Shown here: positions 1-8,816 of the stretch, in pieces | How the letters are laid out: the number at the start of each line of letters is the position of its first letter | How positions within the stretch are numbered: position 1 is the first letter of the stretch | Assembly: GCA_938023035.1 (NCBI GenBank) | Contig: CALIDI010000017.1 | Location: 1-64,000, forward strand | Direction of reading: 5' to 3' | Length of the DNA: 64,000 nt | Origin: an uncultured Leptolyngbyaceae cyanobacterium | GTDB taxonomy: Bacteria > Cyanobacteriota > Cyanobacteriia > Leptolyngbyales > Leptolyngbyaceae | Notes under the pieces: model-generated | The model's database searches: none | What the model was told of the DNA's origin: nothing | The model's input: only the letters and a program-made list of their open reading frames with translations | Position numbers and translations under genes: made by a program

Positions 1-2
1 GC

Positions 3-740
3 CTGACCATTGTGGATCACACTGAAACCTTTGGTCGGCATGTTTTAAGGGCGATCGTGCCGCGTCTGAAAATTTGCACCTGCCTTGACTTAGGGTGCGG
101 GGCAGGAGACGATTTGCAAATCATTCTGGCCAGCCACCCAACAGCTCAGTGCTATGGAGTAGACTTTGGCAACTGGAACGCAGCAACCTTAACCCAAGTA
201 GGCATCCACCCCATCACACTCAATATCGAAACCAATCCCCTCCCCTTCGCCAATGAATCTATCGATTTTGTAGTAGCAAACCAAATCTTAGAGCACACAA
301 AAGAAATCTTTTGGATTCATCACGAAATCTTTCGAGTGCTGAAAGTAGGAGGCTATCTCTATCTAGGCGTACCCAACGTGCTATCACTGCATAATCGATT
401 ATTAGGACTTTTGGGAGTGCATCCCACCTGTAGCAAAATGCTCTCCGCCCATGTCCGCTCCTTCTCCAAGCAAGACACACTGATTTTTTATCGCGAAATT
501 GCAGGAGCCTTTACAGCCCTAGAAGGTTTCTACGGCTCCCAGTTTTATCCCTTTCCCAAAAGCCTGGCACGACCTCTGGCCAATCTATTTCCCAGTCTCG
601 CCTTTTCGATTTTCTTCCTGATTAAAAAAACAAATCCCTATCAGGGAGAATTTGTGCAACATCTTTCTCAAGTCTTACTAGAAACAAACTTTTTCACCGG
701 CTCAACCAGTGCTTCAGAGAACAGATCAAACTCTACCTAA
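3..740 (+). CDS. SAM-dependent class I methyltransferase, probably 5'-partial
   Basis: This is a Methyltransf_11-type enzyme. The SAM-binding motif I reads LDLGCGAGDD, followed by an acidic strand end (YGVDFG), the motif IV-like stretch IDFVVANQILEHT, and EIFRVLKVGGYLYLGVPN, which is typical of small-molecule or lipid/sugar methyltransferases. The frame is open to the left edge of the window. A GTG at position 12 is a possible start, but no ribosome-binding site precedes it, so the gene probably begins outside. The C-terminal third (hydrophobic stretch LANLFPSLAFSIFFLIKK) resembles membrane-associated methyltransferases of surface-polysaccharide clusters, but the substrate cannot be told. It ends 75 bases before the DUF2791 ATPase on the same strand. 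I see no link to a BREX PglX-type DNA methylase, which would be far larger. Confidence 0.8.
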   Translation: MTIVDHTETFGRHVLRAIVPRLKICTCLDLGCGAGDDLQIILASHPTAQCYGVDFGNWNAATLTQVGIHPITLNIETNPLPFANESIDFVVANQILEHTKEIFWIHHEIFRVLKVGGYLYLGVPNVLSLHNRLLGLLGVHPTCSKMLSAHVRSFSKQDTLIFYREIAGAFTALEGFYGSQFYPFPKSLARPLANLFPSLAFSIFFLIKKTNPYQGEFVQHLSQVLLETNFFTGSTSASENRSNST

Positions 741-815
741 AATTCAACATTCAGAACTGGTATAAGATGACTAAAGCAATTTTCTTGGTACAAACGCACC
801 CAACCTTGAGGCATA

Positions 816-2144
816 ATGGCTGCTGCTAAACTTTCAAAGCGAGTTTCAACTGCCCTGATCAATGCGTTAAGTGCAGGGGTCGTGCCCCGGGTCGGGGTTG
901 ACCAAATTGCCGTTGGGCGCGAGAAAGAAGTTGCTGTGTTGTTGCAAGATCTAGAAAATGTAGCCGCTGGGGGAGCCGCCTTTCGATTTGTGGTAGGCCG
1001 CTACGGTTCTGGGAAAAGCTTTACCCTGCAATTACTGCGGAGTCATGCCCTAGAACAGGGGTTTGTCGTAGCAGATGCCGATATTACCCCCGAACGGCGC
1101 ATTGCCGGAGCCAACGGTACCAGCCTGGCAACCTATCGGGAATTAATGAAAAACCTGGCGACTAAAAGCCGTCCTGACGGGGGTGCCCTAGCGATCGTCC
1201 TGGAACGATGGATTGCGGCCATTCAAACCCAAGTCGCCAAAGAAACGGGAATGAAACCCAGCAGCGAGGGCTTTGACGACAAAGTTGAAGCAAAAATCCG
1301 GGAAGTGGTCAAAGAAAGTGCCGATCTGGTCAACGGGTTTGAGTTTGCTAACGTCATCATTGCTTATTGGAACGGTCATCGCAGTGATGACGAAACAAAG
1401 AAAATGGCTGCCCTGCGCTGGCTGCGCGGTGAGTTTGCCACAAAGACCGAAGCACGACAAGCCCTAGGGGTGCGGGTAGTGATTGACGATGAAACCTGGT
1501 ACGACTACATCAAGCTATTAGCCCGCTTTGTCGCAGATATTGGCTATAAGGGATTATTGGTCATTTTAGATGAGGCCATTCATCTCTATAAGATCAATAT
1601 TCCTGTTGCTCGCCAAAATAACTACGACAAGCTGCTAGCGATGTTTAACGATGCCATGCAAGGCCGGGTTTCTCATCTGGCAATAGTGATTGGAGGCACC
1701 CCCCAGTTTTTAGAAGATCCGCGTCGAGGGCTATATAGCGACCCCGCTTGGCAACGGCGCACCGTCAAAAGTCGAATTGTCAAGGTGGGCGTGCAGGATA
1801 TATCGGGGCCAGCCATTCGCCTGGAACCCCTAAACCAGGAGCAAATTCTGCAATTGCTAAAACGTCTGGCAGAGATCTATGCCGCCCATCACAACCAAAG
1901 CCAATCGTTCTCAGAAGAAGAGTTACAAACGTTTTTGCAAGTGGTTGTTAACCGTCTGGGAGCAGATGCCCTACTGACTCCTGGTGAAATTGTTCGCGAT
2001 TTTATGAGTGTGCTCCATATTTTGCAGCAAAATTCCACCCTAACTCTGAGTCAGGTGATGCATGGTTCGGCGTTTCAACCCAGGGCCAAGGCAGAGACAC
2101 CCTCAACGGACGCGGATAATGAGTTTGCGGAGTTTACGATCTAG
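816..2144 (+). CDS. BrxC/BrxD-type (DUF2791) P-loop ATPase
   Basis: This 442-residue AAA+-like ATPase belongs to the DUF2791/BREX ATP-binding family. Walker A is GRYGSGKS at residues 61-68 and Walker B is LLVILDEA at 247-254. A sensor-like strand (LAIVIGGTPQF) and a conserved arginine-rich segment (EDPRRGL) follow. Family members occur as BrxC/BrxD in BREX phage defence, and in cyanobacteria and actinobacteria also beside TerB-domain proteins and DEAD/DEAH helicases in a predicted stress or defence locus. Here it stands alone: a small methyltransferase is upstream and a CysQ-like phosphatase downstream. GAGG at 807-810 sits 5 bases before the ATG and fixes the start. The last ~25 residues are acidic and disordered. 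The family assignment is solid; a defence role is not shown by this window. Confidence 0.85.
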   Translation: MAAAKLSKRVSTALINALSAGVVPRVGVDQIAVGREKEVAVLLQDLENVAAGGAAFRFVVGRYGSGKSFTLQLLRSHALEQGFVVADADITPERRIAGANGTSLATYRELMKNLATKSRPDGGALAIVLERWIAAIQTQVAKETGMKPSSEGFDDKVEAKIREVVKESADLVNGFEFANVIIAYWNGHRSDDETKKMAALRWLRGEFATKTEARQALGVRVVIDDETWYDYIKLLARFVADIGYKGLLVILDEAIHLYKINIPVARQNNYDKLLAMFNDAMQGRVSHLAIVIGGTPQFLEDPRRGLYSDPAWQRRTVKSRIVKVGVQDISGPAIRLEPLNQEQILQLLKRLAEIYAAHHNQSQSFSEEELQTFLQVVVNRLGADALLTPGEIVRDFMSVLHILQQNSTLTLSQVMHGSAFQPRAKAETPSTDADNEFAEFTI

Positions 2145-2408
2145 TCTCACGACGCAGAAGGCAGAATGCAACGGGTTGCCCTGTGCAGACTTTTTCGACG
2201 TTGCTGAATCTAGATAGGAATTACCCAAGGTGCTCTTACTCTCTAATTGCGACCCGCACTCACCCGATGAATCCCAATGAATGCGGGGCACTGTGGTTCT
2301 GCTAGCCAAAATGGTCTAAGAATGTTGCGTTGGGAAAAGGCCGGGGGGGATGAGCCTAGGGGTATGCCGACTTTATAATAGGTAGCGGCTAACCATGAGG
2401 TAAAGGTT

Positions 2409-3260
2409 TTGATAGAGGCCAGTGGAGCAGAGTTAAAAGCTTGGGTCGCGATCGCCCGACAGATTGGCTGGGGTGCGGCAGATATTCTGATGGACATGCA
2501 GACGAACTACCGCATCGAAAGTGCCGAAGATGGGCCGGTGACCACGGCAGATATTGCCTCCAACCACTATATTCTGAGCAATTTGCAGGCGACGTTTGGT
2601 GATGAATTTGGCTATCTGAGTGAAGAGACCTTTAAGACCCAGCCGCCAGAGGAGCGCCTGCAAAAAGCTTTGGTCTGGGTCATCGACCCCCTAGATGGCA
2701 CAAAGGACTATATTCAGGCCACTGGAGAATACGCTGTACATATTGCCCTAGTGCAAAACCATCGCCCTGTTTTAGCAGTGGTAGCCTGCCCAATGGCAGA
2801 AACGGTTTATTTTGCGGCGATCGCCCAGGGCACCTTTGCCGAGCGCCGCGATGGAACCATTCAGTCCATGCAGGTTTCAGCCCGCAACCAGCTAGCAGAG
2901 TTGACCGTTGTCGCCAGCCGAAACCACCGTGATCAACGATTCAACCAACTGATGCAACAGCTCCCCTGCCAACGCCAAAAACAGGTAGGCAGCATCGGTG
3001 GCAAAATTGGGGCGATTGTCGAGCAGGAGGCAGACGTTTATATTTCTCTATCGGGCAATTCCGCCCCCAAAGACTGGGATTTAGCGGCTCCAGAGCTAAT
3101 TTTGACAGAAGCGGGGGGGCAGTTCACCCGGTTTGATGGCGCTCTGTTGCAATACAATCAGGCAGATGTTTCCCAATGGGGAGGGCTACTAGCTAGCAAT
3201 GGGCATTGCCATGAAGCTCTCTGTATCGAAGCCAACCGTCTGTTACGCGAGCTTCCATAA
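2409..3260 (+). CDS. cysQ: 3'(2'),5'-bisphosphate nucleotidase / inositol monophosphatase family (CysQ-like)
   Basis: This is a Mg-dependent, Li-sensitive phosphatase-superfamily enzyme. The metal-binding signature WVIDPLDGTKDY and the C-terminal motif KDWDLAAPELILTEAGG are both intact, as is the upstream SEET motif that supplies another metal ligand. CysQ members hydrolyse 3'-phosphoadenosine 5'-phosphate left over from sulfate assimilation; other members act on inositol or fructose phosphates, so the substrate is inferred. The length of 283 residues fits. The start is a TTG preceded by a purine-rich AGGTAAAGG; the nearest ATG upstream is out of frame, and the next in-frame ATG (inside ILMDM) would remove the first helix. 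It is probably monocistronic. Confidence 0.85.
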   Translation: MIEASGAELKAWVAIARQIGWGAADILMDMQTNYRIESAEDGPVTTADIASNHYILSNLQATFGDEFGYLSEETFKTQPPEERLQKALVWVIDPLDGTKDYIQATGEYAVHIALVQNHRPVLAVVACPMAETVYFAAIAQGTFAERRDGTIQSMQVSARNQLAELTVVASRNHRDQRFNQLMQQLPCQRQKQVGSIGGKIGAIVEQEADVYISLSGNSAPKDWDLAAPELILTEAGGQFTRFDGALLQYNQADVSQWGGLLASNGHCHEALCIEANRLLRELP

Positions 3261-3298
3261 TGCGCAAGCTGGCAAATCAGTGATTACCCCCTTCGTTC

Positions 3299-3762
3299 CT
3301 AAGCTAAAGCCGCCTTCAGCTTTTCTAAAACGGCAGTTTCCTTCGCGCCAGAATCAAACAGTCCCGAACCGGCGGCATCGGCGACGCGATCGCCAACAGA
3401 GTAAATCAGTTCTTTATAGTCGGCCAGCTCACCAGGAGATTTATTACTCAGAATTTGGGTAGCCTCAGCCACATACCCCATCGCCTTCTCAACCGCGACC
3501 TCAGCACTTGATCCAAGTTCTGAAGCCTCGATCTTGACCGGCTCTGCCTCACCCTTCTTAAACAGAGATTGAATCAGTTCATTGCCAGAATACTTTTGCA
3601 CCGCTTCTGCACCGCTTCTGTCAACTCTTTATTCATGGCATATCCTTCGATCTCCGTGGAAATCAGACCAAAATCGCTCATCGCTAACGCAAAGCCAGCA
3701 GAAAGAGGAGCCATCAGTAAGATTTTCCACTCTGTATCGGTGTAATCGGCTTGTGTCGTTAT
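3299..3762 (-). pseudogene. Conserved cyanobacterial small protein broken by an 11-bp tandem duplication
   Basis: Two overlapping leftward reading frames (84 and 100 codons) are halves of one protein. The first runs DYTDTEWKILLMAPLSAGFALAMSDF and ends out of frame; the second carries YSGNELIQSLFKKGEAEP to the natural end LEKLKAALA. At 3597-3618 an 11-base unit, TGCACCGCTTC on the + strand, occurs twice in tandem. Deleting one copy joins NKELTEAVQK directly to YSGNELIQSLF in one frame. In addition, the codon placed 8 bases after a perfect AGGAG (3771-3775) is ATA (3760-3762), where an ATG would be expected. The only ATG upstream (3828) lies at the edge of an inserted repeat. The intact protein would be about 150 residues with the look of a tellurite-resistance TerB-like or similar helical family; the function is unknown. 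An assembly error at the duplication is possible. Confidence 0.8.
3597..3620. repeat. 11-bp tandem duplication inside a gene
   Basis: TGCACCGCTTC is repeated perfectly head to tail (3597-3607 and 3608-3618) and followed by TG. The extra 11 bases shift the reading frame of the leftward gene. It is the same class of short tandem duplication that recurs between genes elsewhere in the window. Confidence 0.9.
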
Positions 3763-3824
3763 AGAAACTGCTCCTGAAAATTTTTTCGATCTTAACGGGT
3801 ATGGGCGATTGCTCAAGATGGGGG

Positions 3825-3976
3825 GCATGTCACTTTTGCCCTCACCCTTTTCTGGTATGCCCGGATTGCTCTAATCCCTCTCTCAATTTGGAAGAGGGAC
3901 TTTGAGGCGGCTCGGCCCCTCTTCTCCCAGGTTGGCAGAAGGGGCTGGGGAATGAGGGCCTGAAAAGGTGACATGC
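3825..3976 (-). repeat. MITE-like dispersed repeat, family 1, copy A
   Basis: This is a 152-bp element with inverted ends GCATGTCACTTTT and AAAAGGTGACATGC and two internal hairpins (TCCCTCTCTCAATTTGGAAGAGGGA-type and CCCCTTCT/AGAAGGGG-type arms). In reverse complement it matches the elements at 50699-50825 and 52724-53024. It carries no coding capacity of its own. Its left edge lies beside the start of the broken gene at 3299-3762. Confidence 0.8.
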
Positions 3977-4451
3977 TCTCCTCAAGATGTTCAGGGCTAC
4001 AAAGGAGGGAGTAGGAGCATCAGAGAGCGCGAGCAAGAGTGGGGAGCGTGGAAATTTTGTAGGACTTTGCCCTTCCCGCAGGGCATTGGCAACGATCGCC
4101 ATCACCCTGTTTCTTACAGCAACGGCAAGCTAAAAACCTACCCAGCACTGGCGGTTGAGCACTTGCTTGGGGTCTGAGCGTTTTGACCAACGCGATCCAG
4201 CAGGCGGAAAAGTCGCCAGGTCTTACCCGCAGTACCCTAAAAGGCAAGAGCACCTACACAATTTTCTCGAAAAGCTCACATACTTTACAAAGATTTTTGT
4301 TCTGGCTTTGCAATTCCTCTTACAATAACGGCATTCCGGTTGCAATGGTATCGGTATGCACCACCCGCCATCACAATCAAATCCCAGCTATCGCCTCATC
4401 CCACGCTGGGTCGGGTGGGACACCTCTTAAGGTCTTCAGGAGCTTTTTACA
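3977..4451. other. Intergenic region with a family 2 repeat
   Basis: No credible gene is seen; open frames here lack start signals and recognisable content. Positions 4124-4194 hold a copy of repeat family 2, recognised by the core CACTGGCGGTTGAGCACTT. The last 150 bases lead into the small protein at 4452. Confidence 0.6.
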
Positions 4452-4862
4452 ATGGATTCACTACTCACCCAGGCATCCGTTGCCGTGGAATTGTTCGGTT
4501 TTGGATATTTTGCAAGTTCGTTTGTGATTTATGCCCATCGTCGTTTGCAGCAACCCGCTCGTTGGCAACCATCGAGTCGTGTGGTTTCACAAACGCCCGT
4601 CGTGCAAGAAAGCACAAAGCCTCCGGTTCGTGTGACGGTTGAGCAGTTGCGCAAAGAATGTCAAAAGGCCGGAATTAAGTGGCGCAATGCCCATGGCAAA
4701 AACAAGCACCTCAAAAAAGATGAGATGATTGCCGCCCTACGGCAGCTTGAGCAATCGAAGCGGCAGGCACCTCCTGCAAAGCCGGTGGCCAAGCCAGTAA
4801 AGCCACCTGTACCGACAGATACGGCATCTGTAACAACCAAGAAAGACAAGAAAGTCGCCTAG
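4452..4862 (+). CDS. Membrane-anchored small protein with SAP/Rho-N-like helical motif
   Basis: I do not recognise a named family. Residues 7-30 (AVELFGFGYFASSFVIYAHRR) form one membrane segment. Residues about 60-100 (VEQLRKECQKAGIKWRNAHG, then KNKHLKKDEMIAALRQLE) resemble the short helix-extended-helix of SAP or Rho N-terminal domains, and the tail is a Pro/Lys/Ala-rich basic linker. A membrane anchor with a possible nucleic-acid-binding head is therefore inferred. GTCTTCAGGAGC provides AGGAG upstream of the ATG. A strong terminator follows at 4908-4936. The convergent neighbour is the M16 protease. Confidence 0.7.
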   Translation: MDSLLTQASVAVELFGFGYFASSFVIYAHRRLQQPARWQPSSRVVSQTPVVQESTKPPVRVTVEQLRKECQKAGIKWRNAHGKNKHLKKDEMIAALRQLEQSKRQAPPAKPVAKPVKPPVPTDTASVTTKKDKKVA

Positions 4863-4901
4863 CCACCTGTGCGGGGTTGATATCTTGACCAATAATTTAA
4901 T

Positions 4902-7769
4902 TCACTTAACCCCAAGCAGTACAGCTTGGGGTTTTTCTTGGGTCGATCCGGTCAGGGGTGGCCCCGCCGTCACGATCACCATTTGCTGGGGTTGCAGCAA
5001 CTCCTGAATCACCTGGTTCACCTGGGAAGGGGTAACGGCTGCAATTTTGGCATTGTGTTGGCGCAGTTCGGTGACATTCAAACCATAGAAGGCATTGGTG
5101 GCAATTTGCCGGGCCAAGGCCGTGGTATCGGCTAAATCGACAGGGTAGCTGCTGGTCAGCGATCGCACCGCCGCCGCGACCTCAGTTGCACTGACTCCTT
5201 GGTCTCGCAGTTGCCTGAGCACAGTCAGGGTGCTAGCGATCGCCGAGTCGGCATCCTCTGGGGCCGTCTGCATCGAAATCAAGAATGGCCCAGCCTCTCT
5301 GCCTGCAATAAATTTACTGTAAATGCCATAGGTTAGCCCCTGGCGATCACGAATTTCACTCCCCAAGCGGCTAGATAAGGTGTCTCCCCCCAGAATCTGG
5401 TTGAGCACCAGAGCCGCATAGTAGCGTGGATCTCTCCGATGGATAGCACTGTACCCCATCAGGGTGATGGCCTGGGTTTTACCAGGTAGGCTCAGGGTCA
5501 GGCGAATCCCCTTTGGGGGGAGTGGTACTGGGGGAAATACCAGGCTGGGAGGCTCTCCTAGCCCCTGCCAGTGACCAAACTGTTGTGCGATCCACTGAGT
5601 CACCATCGCCGGATCAAAATCACCCACCAGAGTCAGGGTTGTGGCCTCTGGGCGATAGTGGCTACGGTAAAAGGCCAAAATATCCGAACGGGTGATTGCT
5701 GTCAGGCTTTGTTCCGTAGGATAGCGGTGAAAGGGATGATTTTGAGGGTAAACCGCCTGCTGAAAGACCCGCCGTGCCAAACGCTCAGGGCTATCCCCTT
5801 CGAGCTTAAGATCCGTCAGCGCCTGTTGTCGCGTCAGATTCAACTCCGTTTCTGGAAAGTTTGCCGTTTTCAACGCACAGCCCAAGACCTGGAGCAAGGT
5901 GGGTAGATCGGAGGCGAGGGCTTCACCAGCCATGGAGACTCCTTCTCGGGTTACGGCAAACTCTAGACTGGCTCCCCGATTTTCCAGAGCTTGGGCCATC
6001 TCAAGGGCCGTTTGAGTATCACTGCCCTTGAGCAAATTCTCTGCTGTTAACCAGGCTAGGCCCTCTTTTTGGGGTTTATCAAAGCTGGTGCCTGCGTGGA
6101 TAAAACCGCTTAAGGTGACCGTGGGAGTGCTGGTATCGGGCAACAACAGAAACTGCAATCCATTCGGCAACCGCTTCTTTTGGGGGAGAGCCTGGGCCAA
6201 CACCAACGGTGGATCGAGCTGATTGGTCGGTAAGTATTTCACGACTTCCGCAGGATCTACCGGCGCACCTGGACTAAAGTTTTCGTTCGTCTGACCAAAC
6301 TGACGGGGGGAGGGGGGCTGCGTCTCTGTCATTGTGGTTGGTTCAAACCAGCCAACAGTACGATGCTGTGGCACTAAATAGGTCTGGGCAACCCGCTGCA
6401 CATCCCGATCTGTGACTTGGGCGATCGCTTGCAGGAGTTGGTCGATGTAGCGATAGTCCCCGGCTGTGATCTGGGCCTCACCCAATTGCATTGCCTGGCT
6501 GGTGATATCGCGGTTTTGCAAAATGGCAGCCGCTCGAAGTTGAGCTTTGGCGCGCGCTAATTCAGTCGGCAAAACCCCTTTTGTTTGCACCTCCAGAATC
6601 ATCTTTTGCAGAGCCGCCTCAACAGTATCGAGGCTCTGCCCCGCCATCGCAGTTAAGGCAAACTCATACCAGCCGCCACCGGTTAAATGAATGGCATACC
6701 CACTTGCATCACTGGCCAACCCGGTTTCGACCAATTGTTGATAGAGGCGAGAACTGCGACCGCTGGAGAGTACATAATCTAGCACCTGGAGGGCAGGAAT
6801 ATCTGGATCTGCGATCGCCGGCAGGGGATAAACCACATCCAACAAAGCCGCATTCCCCGGTTCCCGTAGCACAATCCTCTCGACTTGGGCGGGTTGCTGG
6901 CTCCGCGATCGCACCGTTTCCCAGGCAGAGGAGATTTGCGGCTCAGGCAAGGGGGTCACCGGCTTTGCCACCTGACCAAACGTGGCCTCCACGCTCTTTA
7001 AAGCGGCCTCTGGCTCAAAATCGCCCACAATCACCAGGGTGGCATTATCAGGCCGATAGAAGCGGCAGTAATAATCGCGCACCTGTTCCAGGGTAAAATT
7101 CTTGACCTCTGCCTGCGTCCCCCCCACAGGCAACCCATAGGGATGGCTGGGAAAAGCCGCTCGCATCACGACCCGATTGAGCCGATAGTCAGGACTGTTT
7201 TCATAGCCCTGTAGTTCTGAAATCACAACCCGCTTCTCGCTTTCTAGCGCGGCCCCATCGATCAAAGCCTGATGCATGCGATCAGCTTCTAGAGTCAGGA
7301 GCGCTGCCAACTGGTCGCGCCCAACGGTACCAAAATAGGCAGTCATGTCATAGCTAGTAAAGGCATTGGATTGACTGCCCAACGCACTAAATAAGTGCCC
7401 AAACTGAATAGGCCGGGTCTGAGTGCCCTTAAATAGCTGATGCTCTAACTGGTGGGCAATCCCATTCAGGCCAGTGGCCTCATCCCGTGAGCCAACCCGA
7501 TACCAGATCTGCACCGTAACGACAGGGGCCGTATGGACTGCTTTGGTTAAAACGGTTAGCCCGTTTGACAATATCGTTTTCTGTACGCCTTGGGTTAATC
7601 CAGAAAGGGAGCCTGGAGGCGCGATCGCAGAGGGGGGGACAGGCTTCTGCGCAGCCAAGTTGGGCTTTTGGGGCAGCCAAGCGGGTAAGACCGGCTCCCC
7701 GAAAACGAACAAAAACAAGCAACAAAACAGGGCGAAGCTTCTAAAGAAGCGAACCCAACGAATGGGCAT
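4902..7769 (-). CDS. Exported M16 zinc metallopeptidase, two halves fused in one chain
   Basis: This is a pitrilysin-family protease of 955 residues. Residues 1-30 form a signal peptide or anchor (RFFRSFALFCCLFLFVF). The N-terminal half has the inverted zinc motif HQLEH at 106-110 and a downstream glutamate in SEKRVVISELQGYE. The C-terminal half (from about residue 520) repeats the M16 fold without HxxEH, and keeps the substrate-side R/Y pair region SEIRDRQGLTYGIYS. Many cyanobacteria encode an active and an inactive subunit as two adjacent genes. Here one chain carries both, joined through a Pro/Gln-rich linker near 490-510 (TMTETQPPSPRQFGQ). It probably degrades peptides in the periplasm. 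Confidence 0.9.
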   Translation of the reverse strand: MPIRWVRFFRSFALFCCLFLFVFGEPVLPAWLPQKPNLAAQKPVPPSAIAPPGSLSGLTQGVQKTILSNGLTVLTKAVHTAPVVTVQIWYRVGSRDEATGLNGIAHQLEHQLFKGTQTRPIQFGHLFSALGSQSNAFTSYDMTAYFGTVGRDQLAALLTLEADRMHQALIDGAALESEKRVVISELQGYENSPDYRLNRVVMRAAFPSHPYGLPVGGTQAEVKNFTLEQVRDYYCRFYRPDNATLVIVGDFEPEAALKSVEATFGQVAKPVTPLPEPQISSAWETVRSRSQQPAQVERIVLREPGNAALLDVVYPLPAIADPDIPALQVLDYVLSSGRSSRLYQQLVETGLASDASGYAIHLTGGGWYEFALTAMAGQSLDTVEAALQKMILEVQTKGVLPTELARAKAQLRAAAILQNRDITSQAMQLGEAQITAGDYRYIDQLLQAIAQVTDRDVQRVAQTYLVPQHRTVGWFEPTTMTETQPPSPRQFGQTNENFSPGAPVDPAEVVKYLPTNQLDPPLVLAQALPQKKRLPNGLQFLLLPDTSTPTVTLSGFIHAGTSFDKPQKEGLAWLTAENLLKGSDTQTALEMAQALENRGASLEFAVTREGVSMAGEALASDLPTLLQVLGCALKTANFPETELNLTRQQALTDLKLEGDSPERLARRVFQQAVYPQNHPFHRYPTEQSLTAITRSDILAFYRSHYRPEATTLTLVGDFDPAMVTQWIAQQFGHWQGLGEPPSLVFPPVPLPPKGIRLTLSLPGKTQAITLMGYSAIHRRDPRYYAALVLNQILGGDTLSSRLGSEIRDRQGLTYGIYSKFIAGREAGPFLISMQTAPEDADSAIASTLTVLRQLRDQGVSATEVAAAVRSLTSSYPVDLADTTALARQIATNAFYGLNVTELRQHNAKIAAVTPSQVNQVIQELLQPQQMVIVTAGPPLTGSTQEKPQAVLLGVK
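4908..4936 (+). terminator. Rho-independent terminator
   Basis: A perfect 8-bp stem CCCCAAGC / GCTTGGGG with a 6-base loop (AGTACA) is followed by five T residues. It ends the small gene at 4452-4862. The stem overlaps the last codons of the convergent M16 protease gene (stop at 4902-4904), an unusually tight convergent arrangement. Confidence 0.85.
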
Positions 7770-8105
7770 AGGGCCAAGGCAGTGCGTAGATGATTAGATC
7801 GAGAAAGGGATAGGGGCGAGAAGCATTGCCCTGACTTCTGATGGCGGTGGCTATGAGCTGTTAGCAGCGAGCGCGTCCTGATTCTTGGGTCAGTCCTCAA
7901 GCTTGAGAACAAGGAGCCAAGTGTCAGCTTGATTGGGCACGGTCTCCTAAAGACTCCGGAACGGTCGGCTCACTCTTCTTTGCTTTCCTGGTAACTCCCT
8001 TTCTTCTTCTAGCAACTGCGATCACAGATCAGGACGCCTAAGACAGATTTAAAACATTTCGTTACAATTGCTTAAGATACTGATACAAAGTTAGGAATTA
8101 CTGCC
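7770..8105. other. Divergent intergenic region
   Basis: This region separates the leftward protease gene from the rightward cytochrome b-like gene. No gene is visible. It should contain both promoters; none could be fixed with confidence. Confidence 0.5.
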
Positions 8106-8816
8106 ATGCAAGCTGTCGTCTATGCGCTGCGGCGCACTTCAACGATTTTGGCAGTCGTTGCTCTTACGTTAACCCTAACCGCCGCCCTGACTGGAGTGTT
8201 GTTAGCGTTTTACTATGAGCCAACGGCTGGAGGTGCCTATCAGTCTTTACAAACGCTAGCCACCGAGATTTCCAATGGCTGGCTTATCCGTACTATTCAT
8301 AATCTGGCGGGCAATCTACTGATTGTTGTTGGCTTGCTCCAACTGGTGGTGATGTTTTTGAGCGAGCGGTTACGGCCCAGTTGGTTCACGGCTTGGATTA
8401 GTGGAATTTTTCTGATTTTGATAGCAATTGGGCTAGACTGGACAGCCATGATCCTGGATTGGTCCCAGATTGGGTTTTGGCGTTTTCGCATTGAGTTAGG
8501 CACTATTGAGGCCATTCCGCTGGTTGGGGGCTACTTGCGTCAAATTTTGACGGGGGGTGACTCGATTAGCACGGTGACAGTGGCTCACCTCTACACACTG
8601 CACAGCTATGTGTTGGCGATCGCAGCAGTCACTCTGGCGATTGTTCACCTAGTGAGTTTGGTGTTTCAGGAGCGCGAAATTAACTCGGAGGGAGCAGCGG
8701 TTACAGCCAAGGGCGATCGCGTTGATCTGGATAGAACAATACGAAGCGTTGAAGAGCAGCAAGGAGCAGTGGTCATGGCAAAGAGCAATCGCGTCGATGC
8801 CCCTTCCGAAGCCTAG
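8106..8816 (+). CDS. Divergent cytochrome b6-like membrane protein
   Basis: It aligns along its length with PetB: FYYEPTAGGAYQSLQ matches FYYKPTVAEAFSSVQ, GWLIRTIH matches GWLIRSIH, and DWSQIGFWRFRIELGTIEAIPLVG matches the b6 helix C-D loop. It has four membrane helices. His65 and His166 keep the first haem pair. In the second pair His181 is kept, but the partner on helix B, 14 residues after His65, is Gln79. The b6 cysteine that binds haem cn is absent. So it may carry one normal haem and one altered or missing haem. It lacks a PetD partner and adds a 40-residue hydrophilic tail made of two imperfect copies of a GAxVxAKxxRVD motif. It is not the b6 of the photosynthetic complex; a role in other electron transfer is inferred. 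Confidence 0.8.
   Translation: MQAVVYALRRTSTILAVVALTLTLTAALTGVLLAFYYEPTAGGAYQSLQTLATEISNGWLIRTIHNLAGNLLIVVGLLQLVVMFLSERLRPSWFTAWISGIFLILIAIGLDWTAMILDWSQIGFWRFRIELGTIEAIPLVGGYLRQILTGGDSISTVTVAHLYTLHSYVLAIAAVTLAIVHLVSLVFQEREINSEGAAVTAKGDRVDLDRTIRSVEEQQGAVVMAKSNRVDAPSEA

Noticed and set aside
1-3300. A BREX or Ter-type defence locus
   Set aside because: Only one family member (the ATPase) is present; the methyltransferase is far too small for PglX, and the phosphatase belongs to general metabolism.
4183-4642. Overlapping frames before the small membrane protein
   Set aside because: They overlap each other and the better supported gene at 4452 in other frames.
6581-7096. 171-codon frame antisense to the M16 protease
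   Set aside because: It is fully inside a well-supported gene and has shadow-like Pro/Arg/Ser-rich composition.
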